Shown here piece after piece: positions 37,267 through 48,500 of a stretch of 64,000 nucleotides of DNA. Under the pieces are notes generated by a model. The model was not told the origin of the DNA. It saw only the letters and a program-made list of their open reading frames with translations, and made no database searches. Numbering within the stretch: position 1 is the stretch's first letter; every line of letters starts with the position of its first letter. The position numbers and the translations under genes are program-made. This DNA is from Plantago ovata. Its lineage: Eukaryota; Streptophyta; Magnoliopsida; Lamiales; Plantaginaceae. The DNA lies in contig CM051455.1 of NCBI GenBank assembly GCA_028274465.1, forward strand, positions 49,391,351 to 49,455,350. The letters are read 5' to 3'.

Positions 37267-38500
37267 GTGTAGTAATTGTTGGTTGTTGTTTGTTAAGTTA
37301 AAACTAATGGCGGATGGATCTTTGTCCTTTGTGGATTATTTAATTTCGAAAGTAAGTAGAGTTGCTTTAGTTGACTGTTCCTATTTGTCAACTTTAATTA
37401 GGAACGGTAAATTTTTTTAAGTGTACTAATGACAGTTTTAGCTTATGCTTTATTAGGCCTAATCTACTTTGTTTAGCATTATTTGGGACGATTTTCAGAT
37501 GCGAATTAATTGCGTGCTTAGATCAAGAAAAGCAGAAAGCATAAATAAATGATCTGCTGGGTTTGATTAATTAATTAATTAATTTATTTATTTATTTGTT
37601 ATATTACGTCTGCTTTGGGAGATTGACGTGTTTAATGCAAATCCCATTTATCTGGTGCATCACATTTATTGCACGAAACTATACTATGGGTCTTGGGACT
37701 TCATTTTGTTTAACATCTGCTGGTGTAACTATTAAACCACCATAGTAAATTCCAGAGTTAACGTGAAGACAAGCTGGTGCATTAAAATCTCCAAACATTT
37801 ATACTTAGTACTCTCAATCGAGAAGCTCCAACACCACTCTTTTGGGATATGTGCACACACACAAGTAATGCAATCTGTTGAACCATACAATAATAATCCA
37901 TGTGCAAGGTGGAATTTTTTAGGGTATGTGAAATAGTACAATGAGAGATGGGTAAACAAACCCAGTACTTGGAGATGTACATGAGTATTATTGTGAAGAA
38001 GAAGGTAGGTAAAGTTTTGGTACATAGTATATGTGTTTGTGAATATTTTGTTGCCCCTTTCTTCCCTACTTCAATGGAGTTGGTAATAGGCAATAGCTAG
38101 GGCCGGTGATTGTTCCATCAAATTAAATATATAGACCCGTAAGTTGTTGGCATTTCGTGTCCTTTACCTCTAGCTTTTTGGCTGCCTGTAATTTCACTAT
38201 TAAATTAAATGGCCTATGCCCTATGCTTATAGCAAAGAGAATTACTTATAGCACTTGTTAATTGGGTGGATTATTTATCCCATCACATTTAAAGCTATCA
38301 ACAAGTCTAGTTTATTCTACTAAAAAACGAGTCTAGTTTATCTAATACTAGTATCATTTCTCTATTTCACCAAACTTTGCCCGAATAGTATTTTTGAATT
38401 ATGTTCAACTCTTCAAGATATCATAGTATTTTTGCACTATGTTCTTCAAATTGGCTTCCTTTTGATTTTGTTTAAGGACCAAAATACTCTCCGAGACAAT
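37267..38500. other. Intergenic, no recognisable gene
   Basis: 3' UTR of the pPLAIII gene and AT-rich spacer. Short frames here have no family resemblance. Confidence 0.55.
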
Positions 38501-38880
38501 CATGGAGTTGTAAGGTGGTTTGGTGGTAAGGGTGCTAGAATAGGAATAAGATGTAATGGGCTCACCTGCAAGGGTGATTTAGTTGATTAAAAGGGAGGAT
38601 AAGATCATCTTGGTCACAGGTTCAATCCTCACGGGGAGGGAATTTCTGGGATTTATGCCTTCTGAGTCGAGCCTGTCGCAATTTGTTGCGGTTTAACTTG
38701 GCTTATGTGGTTTGCAGGCTATTGCGTAGTCCCGTGGGGTTTACCCAGTGCGCACCCAAAGGTTAGCGGTTGCGGGTTCCCAACGTCATCAAAAAACGAA
38801 GATGTAGTGGGTTCGAACCCAGACAAATTTATAAGCTTGGTATAGATGTATTTAAAGTTATAAAATTTTAAAAAATATTA
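38500..38880 (+). mobile_element. tRNA-derived SINE interrupted by a second SINE
   Basis: The outer sequence has a box A-like TTTGGTGGTAAGGG near 38520 and a box B-like GGGTTCGAACCC at about 38810-38821. These are brought to normal spacing only if the inner insert (38561-38798) is removed. The 3' side is AT-rich and ends in an A-rich tail. Confidence 0.55.
38561..38798 (+). mobile_element. SINE inserted in another SINE
   Basis: About 238 bp, flanked by AAGATGTARTGGG at 38548-38560 and 38799-38811. It contains box B-like GGTTCAATCC, then CCGTGGGGTTTACCCAGTGC and GCGGGTTCCC, and ends TCATCAAAAAACG. This is the layout of the Au-like SINEs common in eudicots. The target duplication differs at one base, so the insertion is fairly old. 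Confidence 0.75.
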
Positions 38881-39164
38881 CTAAAACAGATATAATTGAT
38901 ATTAAAAAAAAAAAAAACTCACCAGGGTAGTCCAGAACCACTTGACATGCACATGAGGAAAAAGTTTTAGGAACAGATGAAGAGGAAGCAAGTATTATGA
39001 GTGAGGGCCATTCCTAAATGTATGCATATGTAGTGTACCAACAATTGTACTTACAGGACACCCAGGATTGAGAGGTTAAGAAAGTGACCACTATTGTAAA
39101 AAAATGGCCTGGATGAATAGTTGAATACCTCATATGATTAATGGCATTGCTTTGTTAGATAGAT

Positions 39165-39348
39165 TGACGCAATCGAATTATAAGTGATGCAGTGGAAGTA
39201 AGTTGAAGTGGTGAAGGGGGAGTTGCAGGGTTCGATCTCCGGCGAAGATATAAGGTGGTTTAGGTATAGAGGTATAAGGTGGTTGTATAGAAGTAGGATA
39301 AAAGTATTTGTAATATTTGACATTTAAAAAAATAATAATAAATAGACG
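39165..39348 (+). mobile_element. tRNA-derived SINE
   Basis: Contains GGGTTCGATCTCC (box B) near 39228-39240 and ends TTTGTAATATTTGACATTT followed by an A-rich tail, as in the reversed copy at 45358-45523. Direct repeats of about 26 bp (39139-39164 and 39349-39374, with a few mismatches) flank it. Confidence 0.7.
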
Positions 39349-39467
39349 TAATGGCATTGCAGTGTTAAATAGATAGCGGTAAAGTCAATTTACCGGTACT
39401 CCCAAGGGCGTATGCGGAAACTGACTAAATTATAAGGATATGTTTCTTTTCAATGCAAAATACAAAG

Positions 39468-39712
39468 GTACTTCCTCCATTTCATTATAAACATCTTTTT
39501 TTTTGTCAACGACATTCATGTTTGACCCGTATATTACACCTAAATTATATTGGTAAATTTTTTTGGAAAAATATAAAAAGATACTACTAACTTATAAACT
39601 TTAATTATATAACTTTAAAAAAGAATTGTGTGGTATAATTTAAGAGTAATGTGCAGTCAAATATGAAGGTTGTTAATCGAAGAGGAAGTTATTAATGAAA
39701 TGGAGTAATAAG
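39468..39712. mobile_element. Probable Stowaway-like MITE, with a SINE tail beside it
   Basis: TACTTCCTCCATTTCATTA on the left faces AATGAAATGGAGTAATA on the right. There is no coding sequence. Immediately to the right (39715-39780) lies a 3' part of the SINE family, ending TTGTAATATTTGTCGTTTA and an A-run. Confidence 0.5.
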
Positions 39713-40039
39713 GTGATTTAGAAGTTTGTATAATATTAGTGTAGGAATAGTTGTAATATTTGTCGTTTAAAAAAACAAAATTTATGAAATGGAGGAATCG
39801 TGTAAAAATCAATTTTATTTAGTTTCTCCTGTAAATTTCAATGATAAGTTTTTATATATCAATCTCAACTCGTAACATATATAAAAGTTTATTTGAAAAC
39901 CTATTAGTAAGAATTAATCAAATACTTATGTTTCATTTTATACACGATTTACCTACTCTATTAAAGTGGAATCGTAAGATGGTTTAAGATAATCTTGAAT
40001 AGTAGTTATCATGTTGATCAAGGAAGTAACTTCGGATTT

Positions 40040-40480
40040 TATAGACCTATATTGTTTTAAGCCTAACTTAATTCTTTCCGTTGGAGGAGTGGACCACTTA
40101 TGGGAGGAATGATGTTACCTCAATTTTTTGTGCGTCGCCCTTGGCTCCATTTTGGTTGGTTTTGGTGTATGCGCTTCCTCGGTTTTGGATCGTGTAAGGT
40201 TCGCTTGTTATCACCGGCTTGACGTTGGCTTTGGTTCTCGGGTGGAGGTCTCACTACCTTACTCACATCTAGTTGGTGGCGTGGCTTTATTTAGTTGTTT
40301 AGCTTAATGCCGGCCTTGTTTTGTTGTAATGTTTGGTTGTTGTATTCACCATTCGCCTTGTGGACCTTATTTCTATTTGGCCATGTTGTCATCTCGCTTG
40401 AGCATTTATTATGTTCATCTTACTAATAAATAAAGTTTTACTGTTTTAGCCGTTTAAAAAAGAAAAAAAAAATCTTACAC
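40040..40480 (+). mobile_element. LINE 3'-end copy (non-coding)
   Basis: GT-rich sequence without a frame ends AATAAATAAAGTTTTACTG, TTTTAGCCGTTTA and an A-rich tail. The same ending occurs at 20890-20910 and 50405-50428. It is probably a 5'-truncated LINE consisting only of 3' UTR. Confidence 0.45.
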
Positions 40481-40507
40481 ATTTCTCTAATAACAATCAT
40501 TTTGATA

Positions 40508-43500
40508 AGGTAACACTGCTTTACTGAAAATGGCACCAAGAATTGCTGTAAGAAATATAGTCACTTCAGCCTCTGATCACACAGCCTTGCTAATAAATTT
40601 AAACTTGTCCACCCCTAGACCCCCCAGATTGTTTCGTTTTGAAAATGCTTGGACTCAATTAGAGAGTTTTAACCAGAACATGCACACCTTCTTACAAACT
40701 ATCTCCAATCAGAATAATCTTGAGTCTATCCATGATATTTTGGTTAAGATTGGGTTAGTGGCAAGATCTTGGCCTAATACTTCTTTGGAAGAAATTGATC
40801 TTGAAATTGATAAGTGTAATAGCATTTTAGAGACTATTTATACTAATATGCTGTCAAATAATGAGTTATATGGTCCTGTCTATAATAATATGATTACTTA
40901 TATTGATAAACTTAGGTACCAGAGGCATAGTTATTGGGTTCAAAGAGCCAAACAGGTCTGGATCACCCAAGGAGATGCCAATACAAGGTTTTTTCATGCT
41001 TATGCCTCACATAGGCAGAGAACAAATTTTGTACATGGTATTCAGAACACTAATGGTCAGTGGGTGACAGAGATGGATGAGATCCTTGAATGCTTTAGGT
41101 GTTTCTTTAGCACACAAGCATGTCAAGCAACCTCTGTGTCACCTTTTCTAGATCACTTAGTTGTTCCTTCCTTGTCTGATCAGGACAGGTTTGAACTCTT
41201 AAAACCTATCACTGAGGAAGAAGTATGGAATGCAGTGAAATCCATTGGCAGCCTTAAGGCACCTGGTCCAGATGGTATCACTTCCCATTTTTTCCATCAC
41301 TTCTGGCCTCAGGTAAAGGGGAGGGTTATCCAATATGTGAGACACTTTTTTTACACAGGGGTCTTGGATTCTAGGGTAAATGAAACCCACATCATTGTGT
41401 TACCCAAAAGAGAGGAGCCTTTGTTACCTAGCCATTTTAGACCAATCAGTCTATGTAATGTCTCTTATAAGATCATTACAAAGTTGATGGTTCATAGGCT
41501 TAGGCCTTTGCTAGGTAAATTAATCTCTCAATTCCAGAATGCTTTTGTTCCAAATAGGTGCATTGGAGATAATATTATGATTGCTCATGAACTCATTCAC
41601 ACTTTACTTCAGAAAAAACATGGTGGTAGTCAATATATGGCTCTCAAGCTGGACATTGCCAAGGCATATGACAGATTAGAATGGTCTTTTCTGGAAGCTG
41701 TCTTGGTAAAATTTGGCTTCCCAGGTGTCTGGGTACAGAGAATTATGCATTGTGTATCCTCATGTAGTTTCAAGGTTAAGGTGAATGGCTTCCTCTCTGA
41801 GTCTTGGCAGCCTTTAAGGGGGCTTAGACAGGGGGACCCCTTATCTCCCTACCTTTTTATTCTCTGCCAAGAGATGCTTATTCATGATATTTTGCAAAAA
41901 ACTCAGTCCGGAGTCATTGATTGTCTGCTGGCTAGCCCTAGAGCTCCACCAGTCCCAATCCTTTGTTTTGCAGATGACTGCATGGTCTTTTGTAAAACAA
42001 ATAACTCCTCACTGAACCAACTTTTGCAAAGCCTCCATACCTATGAGGAAATGGCAGGTCAGGGGGTGTGCTGGGAAAAATCCAGAGTCATTTTCTCTCC
42101 CAACACCCCTCCTGAAAAGGAAGAGGCCCTTCTGTTGCAACTTGGTGTCACCCTTAACCAGCCCCAGGACAAGTATTTAGGCATACCCTTCATTTTTGGA
42201 AGAAATAAAAGTCAATTTTTCAATAACCTGATTGATAGGGTGTTGTCCAGGGTAGATATCTGGTATAATAAATTTTTGTCTTATGCAGGTAGATTAGTTC
42301 TCATTCAGAGTGTCACTACTGCTATTCCTAGTTATCATATGCAAGTTCTAACTTTACCCACCTCTGTTGTTGATAGAATAAATGCTATTAACAGAAATTT
42401 TCTTTGGAGCCCTACTAAAAATAGAAAAGTGCAACCTAAAGTTGGCTGGGCAAGGGTGTGTACTCCAAAAGCCTTTGGGGGGTTGGGTATTAGAAACCTC
42501 ACTTTGTTAAATCAAGCTTTTCTTTTTAAACTCATATGGAGACTTGTAACAGCTCCACAAACACTCTGGGCTTCTGTTTATAAGGCCAAGTATTTTCATA
42601 ATGTGACTTTTTGGCAAGCTAGGGCACATAGTTCCTCTAGTTGGTTCTGGAAAAGTTTACTTAAACTTAGGCCTGCTTTTCAACAAAACATTGCTTGGAG
42701 TGTGGGATCTGGTACCTCTATTTCTTTTTGGCATGATGTCTGGTGTGGTTCTGTCAGTTTAGCTGAGTTAGTTCAGTCCATCCCATCTCAGTCTGATCAT
42801 CTTTCTGTTAGTGAAGTAATCTCCCCTACCATGCAATGGGATATGGAAAGGCTGTCTACTTTACTTCCTGTTTCTCTTCTGGATTTCATAGTAGGTATTC
42901 CTCTTTCCTTAACAGCTGTACCTGATACTTTAGCTTGGAAGGGCAGTGTTACTGGTTGTTTTACTGTTAAGCATGCTTACCTTTCTCTGGTTTACCCCAC
43001 TATAGCTCAGCCTGCTTGGCCTTGGGCTAGAATTTGGAAATTACAACTGTTACCTAGACAGAAATTCTTCACTTGGCTGGCTGTTCATGATAGATTGCCT
43101 ACTAGAGTTAGGTTATTCCACCAGCAGATCCTAACTGAGCAGGTTTGTGTTTTTTGCCAAGCCACTAGTGAATCCTGTTTGCATCTCTTTTTTCATTGTC
43201 CTACCTTCCAATGGTTTAGACAAACCTTTTTCCCTCCTCTGCACTGGCACACTGTGGAAAGTTTTGGTCAGGCACTTTTCCTGTTTCCTACTAATTCTCA
43301 GGCTCAATTGTCTTTGGTTATAGGTTGCTGGACCATTTGGAAGGTCAGAAATAACTTGCTTTTTCAGAACAACACATTCACACAACAACAAATGTTAATC
43401 TGTGCCAGGAAATCTTTTCTTCAACCAGTCACCATAGCACAAGAGCACCGGTTTGCTTGTACTGCTAAGTTTACTAAGCCTGCTCCTGGTATGTATTGCC

Positions 43501-44080
43501 TATTTACTGATGGGTCTACTTTGAACAATGGGGATGCTGGGGTTGGTTGTTTGATCACAGACCATGAGGGCAATTTTAAGCAATGCATAGCTAGTTTTAT
43601 TGGTAAAAGTGACAACCACACTACGGAGTTGTGGGCTATACGTGTAGGCTTGCTGGCAGCCCGACAACTTCAGCTCTCATCTCTCATTATTAAAACTGAC
43701 TCTCAGTATGCTGTGAATGTCCTTTGCAGGGAGCTGGAGCCACCTCGTCCAGCCAGAGCTCTTCTGCGTGATATCCGGGAGTTGATTCCACATTTTGGGG
43801 CCGTCTACATTCAGGGCATCTATAGAGAAGGAAACACAGCAGCCGACCTCCTCTCTAAAGTTGCTAGTAGTAGATTTCGACATGAAATAGTAGCAGAAAT
43901 GTCCAGCACCATGGCTTCTCTAGTAGTGTCTTGGACATGGGACCTTTTGCCGGTTTGGTTGAAAAACTATGTATTCACGGACATATTTGGGGTGACCACC
44001 CGACTTGTGGGTTCGGCCCTCGACCAAACTTTGTATAGTTTGTAGGATGTAATAAAACTGCTACTTAATCAAAAAAAAAA
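40508..44080 (+). mobile_element. 5'-truncated L1-type LINE with 13-bp target duplication
   Basis: The insert is flanked by AATCATTTTGATA at 40495-40507 and 44081-44093. It ends AATAAAACTGCTACTTAATC plus an A-run. The 5' end cuts into the end of the endonuclease domain. The perfect duplication and open frame point to a young insertion. Confidence 0.93.
40530..44045 (+). CDS. LINE ORF2 protein (partial: RT, zf-RVT, RNase H)
   Basis: A continuous frame of 1171 codons from the first ATG (open from 40509). Residues 15-17 are SDH, the last motif of the APE-type endonuclease, so most of that domain is missing. The reverse transcriptase spans roughly 240-530, with LKLDIAKAYDRLEW near 373, GLRQGDPLSPYLF, and the catalytic FADD near 479-482. 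A zinc-binding zf-RVT domain follows at about 830-895 (CVFC, then HLFFHC). A C-terminal RNase H (about 985-1115) has DGST, TEL, KTDS and GNTAADLLS. All the RT and RNase H catalytic acids I can identify are present. Without its endonuclease and promoter it cannot move by itself. Confidence 0.93.
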   Translation: MAPRIAVRNIVTSASDHTALLINLNLSTPRPPRLFRFENAWTQLESFNQNMHTFLQTISNQNNLESIHDILVKIGLVARSWPNTSLEEIDLEIDKCNSILETIYTNMLSNNELYGPVYNNMITYIDKLRYQRHSYWVQRAKQVWITQGDANTRFFHAYASHRQRTNFVHGIQNTNGQWVTEMDEILECFRCFFSTQACQATSVSPFLDHLVVPSLSDQDRFELLKPITEEEVWNAVKSIGSLKAPGPDGITSHFFHHFWPQVKGRVIQYVRHFFYTGVLDSRVNETHIIVLPKREEPLLPSHFRPISLCNVSYKIITKLMVHRLRPLLGKLISQFQNAFVPNRCIGDNIMIAHELIHTLLQKKHGGSQYMALKLDIAKAYDRLEWSFLEAVLVKFGFPGVWVQRIMHCVSSCSFKVKVNGFLSESWQPLRGLRQGDPLSPYLFILCQEMLIHDILQKTQSGVIDCLLASPRAPPVPILCFADDCMVFCKTNNSSLNQLLQSLHTYEEMAGQGVCWEKSRVIFSPNTPPEKEEALLLQLGVTLNQPQDKYLGIPFIFGRNKSQFFNNLIDRVLSRVDIWYNKFLSYAGRLVLIQSVTTAIPSYHMQVLTLPTSVVDRINAINRNFLWSPTKNRKVQPKVGWARVCTPKAFGGLGIRNLTLLNQAFLFKLIWRLVTAPQTLWASVYKAKYFHNVTFWQARAHSSSSWFWKSLLKLRPAFQQNIAWSVGSGTSISFWHDVWCGSVSLAELVQSIPSQSDHLSVSEVISPTMQWDMERLSTLLPVSLLDFIVGIPLSLTAVPDTLAWKGSVTGCFTVKHAYLSLVYPTIAQPAWPWARIWKLQLLPRQKFFTWLAVHDRLPTRVRLFHQQILTEQVCVFCQATSESCLHLFFHCPTFQWFRQTFFPPLHWHTVESFGQALFLFPTNSQAQLSLVIGCWTIWKVRNNLLFQNNTFTQQQMLICARKSFLQPVTIAQEHRFACTAKFTKPAPGMYCLFTDGSTLNNGDAGVGCLITDHEGNFKQCIASFIGKSDNHTTELWAIRVGLLAARQLQLSSLIIKTDSQYAVNVLCRELEPPRPARALLRDIRELIPHFGAVYIQGIYREGNTAADLLSKVASSRFRHEIVAEMSSTMASLVVSWTWDLLPVWLKNYVFTDIFGVTTRLVGSALDQTLYSL

Positions 44081-44332
44081 AATCATTTTGATACATGCTA
44101 ACGTTGTTCATTTTTACCTGAACTTTGTACGCTATTCAATGGTTAATAAACATACATACACCAAACAAATCCGAAACTGGTTTACCACGACTATTCCGTG
44201 ATTGTTGGACAATGTGAAGTTAGTAGTAGTATAAGGTTAGTTAATTCATGCCTTAGAGTTGTAGGCGTGAATCGTGATAGTGAGAGGGTTTGTTAAATTA
44301 CTTACTAGCTGGTAGCTGCATGCTACTCCTTT

Positions 44333-44334
<2 letters not shown>

Positions 44335-44388
<54 letters not shown>
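44335..44388. repeat. (TA)n microsatellite
   Basis: About 26 uninterrupted TA units. Confidence 0.97.
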
Positions 44389-45348
44389 TAATTTATACGA
44401 CAAGAACTTTATTCTAAATTATTATACGCACTTAACGTTCGTCGTCAATTGTTTTATGGGCGTGCTTATAGTCATGTTGAACCAAAATCATTATTCTTGA
44501 ATAATTCTGCTAATTACTAATCAGTGCCCTAACCCATGCAAAATCGTTTTCTTTACGGTTAATTAGTGATATCTAATCAAAATAAGAAAATGTAATCACC
44601 AACTTATTAGAGATTTTTCCCTGTGAACAGTGATACACACTGTTGACAACAATACTATGCAAGCAATACAAAAGAAGAGATAAAAATAGATGACGAGGAA
44701 ATATCATCAATGCTACAAAACCACCTGAACCCGACAACATGTCAACACTTACTAGTCCTCTTCCAACTCGTAGTTCATACTTATCTACCCGACTACCCCC
44801 CTCGTCCCCACCAAGAGCAAGATGGGATTTTTTAGTCTGTAAACAGGATCGAGTTGAGTAAGATTTTTAACTTCGATAATTATGAATGAATCATAGTCGG
44901 CGGATCCATGCACATTTACAATACTATACTGTAGTAAGATTTGGACTTCGTTAATAACGTAAACAATCTTTGAGGACGGATAAAATGAAGTACGTAAAGA
45001 AGATAAAGACAATTGAGTAAGTTTTTTTTTTTTTTTTTAGTTAATTATACAACTTACTGATCAATAGTTAATTTTGAAACCAATTATATTTTTCTCATTT
45101 CCTCTATTTTCACCTAATATTTGAAGTATTATTTTTCGCTCTCGTTGTTACATGAAAATGGCGCCACCGACGATTCATTTGGGTCGATGTCAAGTTTTAA
45201 TTTCATCAATCAATAATTAATTCAGAAAACTGTCGGCCTTAAAATGGTGTTGGAGCTTAGGGGGAATGAATGTAAAGGTATGGTTTGATTTTGAATCTTG
45301 CTTCATCGACTTGGGTTGACAGGGCTAAATGTTGATTCAATTTTTAAT
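44389..45348. other. Intergenic, no recognisable gene
   Basis: AT-rich sequence with only short frames lacking family resemblance. Confidence 0.5.
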
Positions 45349-45357
45349 ATTAAATTA

Positions 45358-45523
45358 ATTTTTTTTTTTTTAAACATCAAATATTACAACTAACTCTACA
45401 CTAATGGTATAAACTTTCTCCACACCTAAACCAACCTTATAACTCCGCCACCGCTGGGGATCGAACCATGCACCTCTTCTTCAGTAACCCAACTCATTAC
45501 CGTTGCACCAACTTATGACTCCC
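45358..45523 (-). mobile_element. tRNA-derived SINE with 9-bp target duplication
   Basis: Read on the minus strand it has a box A-like TTGGTGCAACGGTAATG, a box B GGTTCGATCCCC, and a 3' end TTGTAATATTTGATG with poly(A). It is flanked by ATTAAATTA at 45349-45357 and 45524-45532. Same family as the copy at 39165-39348. Confidence 0.85.
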
Positions 45524-45869
45524 ATTAAATTATTAATCATGTGCTATGTTAAATTTGTATACGTGATAATGTATTTACGAAGTCAACTTCTAGATCCGAA
45601 TTTCAAAACATGGTAAGAAAGTGTTGGCAAGTCTAGGATCCATCACCAAAAACTATGATAATAGTAAACACTTGAGAAAAAATTACAAAAATTCTCTTGG
45701 TGATGAAAGAGTAATTAATGTTCAAAGTGTGTTGGTTGAGAATTTAGCTAGGAAGCTCAAGAGTTGGAATTGAGAGTTATCACACATAGCTAAAATGGGA
45801 TGAGTATGAGCAAGACATAAGTGTATAGTTTGCAAGAGGGGTTGGGGCCCCAAGGGGTACTAATGATTT

Positions 45870-46835
45870 TAGACGGGAGAGGACCTAGATTGCTTCACGG
45901 TCGCTCACACGCACCCGCTAGGAGACGGGCCCGGGTCTCGGGTCATGGGCTGGGTTGGGCTGAGCTTGGCATGGCAAGGCAAGGCAAGTGAAGGCTAGGT
46001 GGTGGTACTAATGATTTTAGACGGGAGAGGACCTAGATTGCTTCACGGTCGCTCACACGCACCCGCCAGGAGCCGGTCCCGGGTCTCGGGTCGTGGGCTG
46101 GGTTGGGCTGAGCTTGGCATGGCAAGGCGGGGCAAGTGAAGGCTAGGTGGTGGTGTAGGTATTCCACACGCACCCGCCAGGAGCCGGGCCCGGGTCTCGG
46201 GTCGTGGGTTGGGTTGGGCTGAGCTGAGCTTGGCATGGCAAGGCAAGGCAAGTGAAGACTAGGTGGTGGTACTAATGATTTTAGACGGGAGAGGACCTAG
46301 ATTGCTTCACGGTCGCTCACACACACCCGCCAGGAGCCGGGCCTGGGTCTCAGGGTGTGAGCGTGGGTTGGGCTGAGCTTGGCATGGCAAGGCAAGGCAA
46401 GTGAAGGCTAGGTGGTGGTGTAGGTATTCTTTTGGACAAAATACGAACTTTATTTTAGCCCAATAAAAAAAGCTTATCGGATCGAACTGTAGGAGGAAAT
46501 ATTCTGGATTTCCTTTTCCGAAAAGGTGTGTAATTTTCTGAATGAACAACTTCCTTTTCCTAAATGATGTGTTCATTGAGTGAACAAACATGAATCGAAA
46601 AGATGCCAAGCTCAGCCCAACCCGACCCGAGACCCGGGCCCGGCTCCTGGCGGGTGCGTGTGAGCGACCGTGAAGGCTAGGTTGTGGTACTAATGATTTT
46701 AGACGGGAGAGGACCTAGATTGCTTCACGGTCACTCACACGCACCCGCCAGGAGCCGGGCCCGGATCTCGGGTCGTGGGTTGGGTTGGGCTGAGCTTGGC
46801 ATGGCAAGGCAAGGCAAGTGAAGGCTAGGTGGTGG
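45870..46835. repeat. GC-rich tandem repeat block, about 150-bp units, one inverted
   Basis: The unit runs from TACTAATGATTTTAGACGGG through CACACGCACCCGCCAGGAGC to AAGGCTAGGTGGTGG. Units start near 45875, 46005, 46271 and 46689. A partial unit lies at about 46165-46270. About 65 bp of the GC-rich part appears inverted at 46606-46671. Three of the units are followed directly by TGTAGGTATTC, the start of the LTR-like sequence at 46836, so the repeats and the LTR start were amplified together. No coding function was found. Confidence 0.88.
46429..46605 (+). mobile_element. Truncated copy of the LTR-like sequence
   Basis: Nearly identical to 46836-47016. It then breaks off into the inverted piece of GC-rich repeat. 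Confidence 0.8.
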
Positions 46836-47329
46836 TGTAGGTATTCTTTTTGGACAAAATACGAACTTTATTTTAGCCCAATAAGAAAAGTTTATCGGAT
46901 CGGACTGTAGGAGGAAATATTCTGGATTTCCTTTTTCGAAAAGGTGTGTAATTCTTGAATGAACAACTTCCTTTTCCTAAATGATGTGTTCATTGAGTGA
47001 ACATACATGAATCGAAAAGATGTGTTCTTTTCGAGAAGCTTTCTTCCAGCAGTCATGTCTGTTTATTATCACCACTTCGCTACTATAAATAAGACTCTCC
47101 TGTAGTAGAAAAGCTCGCTCATTCATTCTGCTCTCTTCTCCTCTACTACTCAATACATTTTGTTCTTCCTTATTGATGTTCGAATTTAGTTTGGTGTGCT
47201 ACTTACTAAATTCTCCTTCAGTCTTATCTTGGGGATATATTTGATGTACTGTGAGCACGAGTGCAGGACAAATATTATTTCAGAGAACCCGGGCTATCCC
47301 GTTATTCTGCAACACTACTTACACCTACA
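46836..47329 (+). mobile_element. LTR-like sequence (solo or 3' LTR)
   Basis: 494 bp begin TGTAGGT and end ACCTACA, a perfect 7-bp inverted terminus of the TG..CA type. Inside is a TATA-like CTATAAATAAGACTC (about 47079-47093) followed by a pyrimidine-rich leader, as in LTR promoters. No primer-binding site follows the right end, so it is either a solo LTR or the 3' LTR of an element whose 3' UTR is the GC-rich repeat block. No matching 5-bp target duplication was found. Confidence 0.65.
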
Positions 47330-48126
47330 TATACTCTCTGTTCCAATTTCTTTCTATACTGATACTTTCCTCAAAGTGTAAATATTTCAACAGCAGCATC
47401 CCTAATGCTCCCATTTTTGTTTTCGTATTATTAACTATTAATGAAAAGTTTGGTTGTTTGAAAAAAAAAAAAAATGGTAAGTTACGTGCATAAAGTACTG
47501 CGTCCTCATGTGTCATGTATTAGGTTTTTTTCATTTTTCTTATTTTTAATACTGTTTCATGTTTAGAATATGGACCCACAGTTAAATTTAAGCTCTGTGC
47601 TCTTCGTTTAAAAATTGATTATTTTAAGTTCAGTTCATGCTCGTTAAGTTCAGTTCACTTCAGGCTCGTTAAATTCAATTCAGTTCAGCTTCATTAAGTT
47701 CATTTCAGTTCAGTTCATGCTCATTAAATTTATTTAGATTTTGTTATTTTTAATAACATTATTATTATTATTTTATATTTTTAATTCTTATTATTAAAAT
47801 AAAATTATATTTTACATAGTTTATATCTATGAATTCTAGTACTAGTAATTGATTTGATTTTATATATACTTTGATAACACATAACTATTAAATTATATCA
47901 AAAATATATAACAAAATTAAATTACATATATTTCATATATATTATTATTATTAAAGTTTAATTTAAAAATAATTTATAGTCAAAGTTCATCCGTACAAGT
48001 TCATTTTTGTAAAGTGTGTTTGTTTTCTATGGTCGAAATTCGAAAGAAATATAAGGCAACTTAAATAGTTTAAAATGGAAAGGATTTAAGTATATAATTT
48101 TTTAATGTTGATAATAAATAATAACC

Positions 48127-48127
<1 letters not shown>

Positions 48128-48201
<74 letters not shown>
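48128..48201. repeat. (TAA)n microsatellite
   Basis: About 24 uninterrupted ATA/TAA units immediately left of the LINE 3' end. Confidence 0.97.
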
Positions 48202-48202
<1 letters not shown>

Positions 48203-48205
<3 letters not shown>

Positions 48206-48500
48206 GTATTCTTCTAAGCCGTTCAGAAGAAGAAGAGCAAGTATTCTTCTAAGTGTGCAGAGTACGACTACTCTTTCATCCCGTTTGCCTTCTCCACCTT
48301 TGGGGAGCTCGATGCGGAGGCCCTGGCTACTTTGTCGCGCCTTAAGCGCTTGTGTGTTAGCCATTCCAATGATGTTAGGAGTGGTGTTTTCCTTTTTTCT
48401 AGACTTAGCTTTTGTATACAAAAAGGGGTGGGTGCACAGCTTGTCTCCCGACTTCCTTCTAATTTTGTGTGAATAATAAAATTCTAGTTATAATAAAAAA
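48203..48500 (+). mobile_element. Second 3' end of the RLE-type LINE
   Basis: From about 48254 a frame reads YDYSFIPFAFSTFGELDAEA and ends KGVGAQLVSRLPSNFV plus TGA at 48475. This is the same terminal domain as at 3884-4290. It is followed by AATAATAAAATTCTAG and A/TAA-rich sequence. TAA repeats flank it on both sides. A 16-bp direct repeat, CAAGTATTCTTCTAAG, lies just left of the coding part. Confidence 0.8.

Noticed and set aside
46033-46609. Minus-strand frames in the GC-rich repeats
   Set aside because: The frames follow the tandem unit and have no family resemblance. The repeats explain them.
45870-46835. Possible CRISPR array
   Set aside because: Units are contiguous tandem repeats without unique spacers, and the genome is a plant.
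48086-48476. Frames with poly-Leu (minus) and poly-Asn (plus)
   Set aside because: They read through the (TAA)n array. Only the LINE end in another frame has family resemblance.
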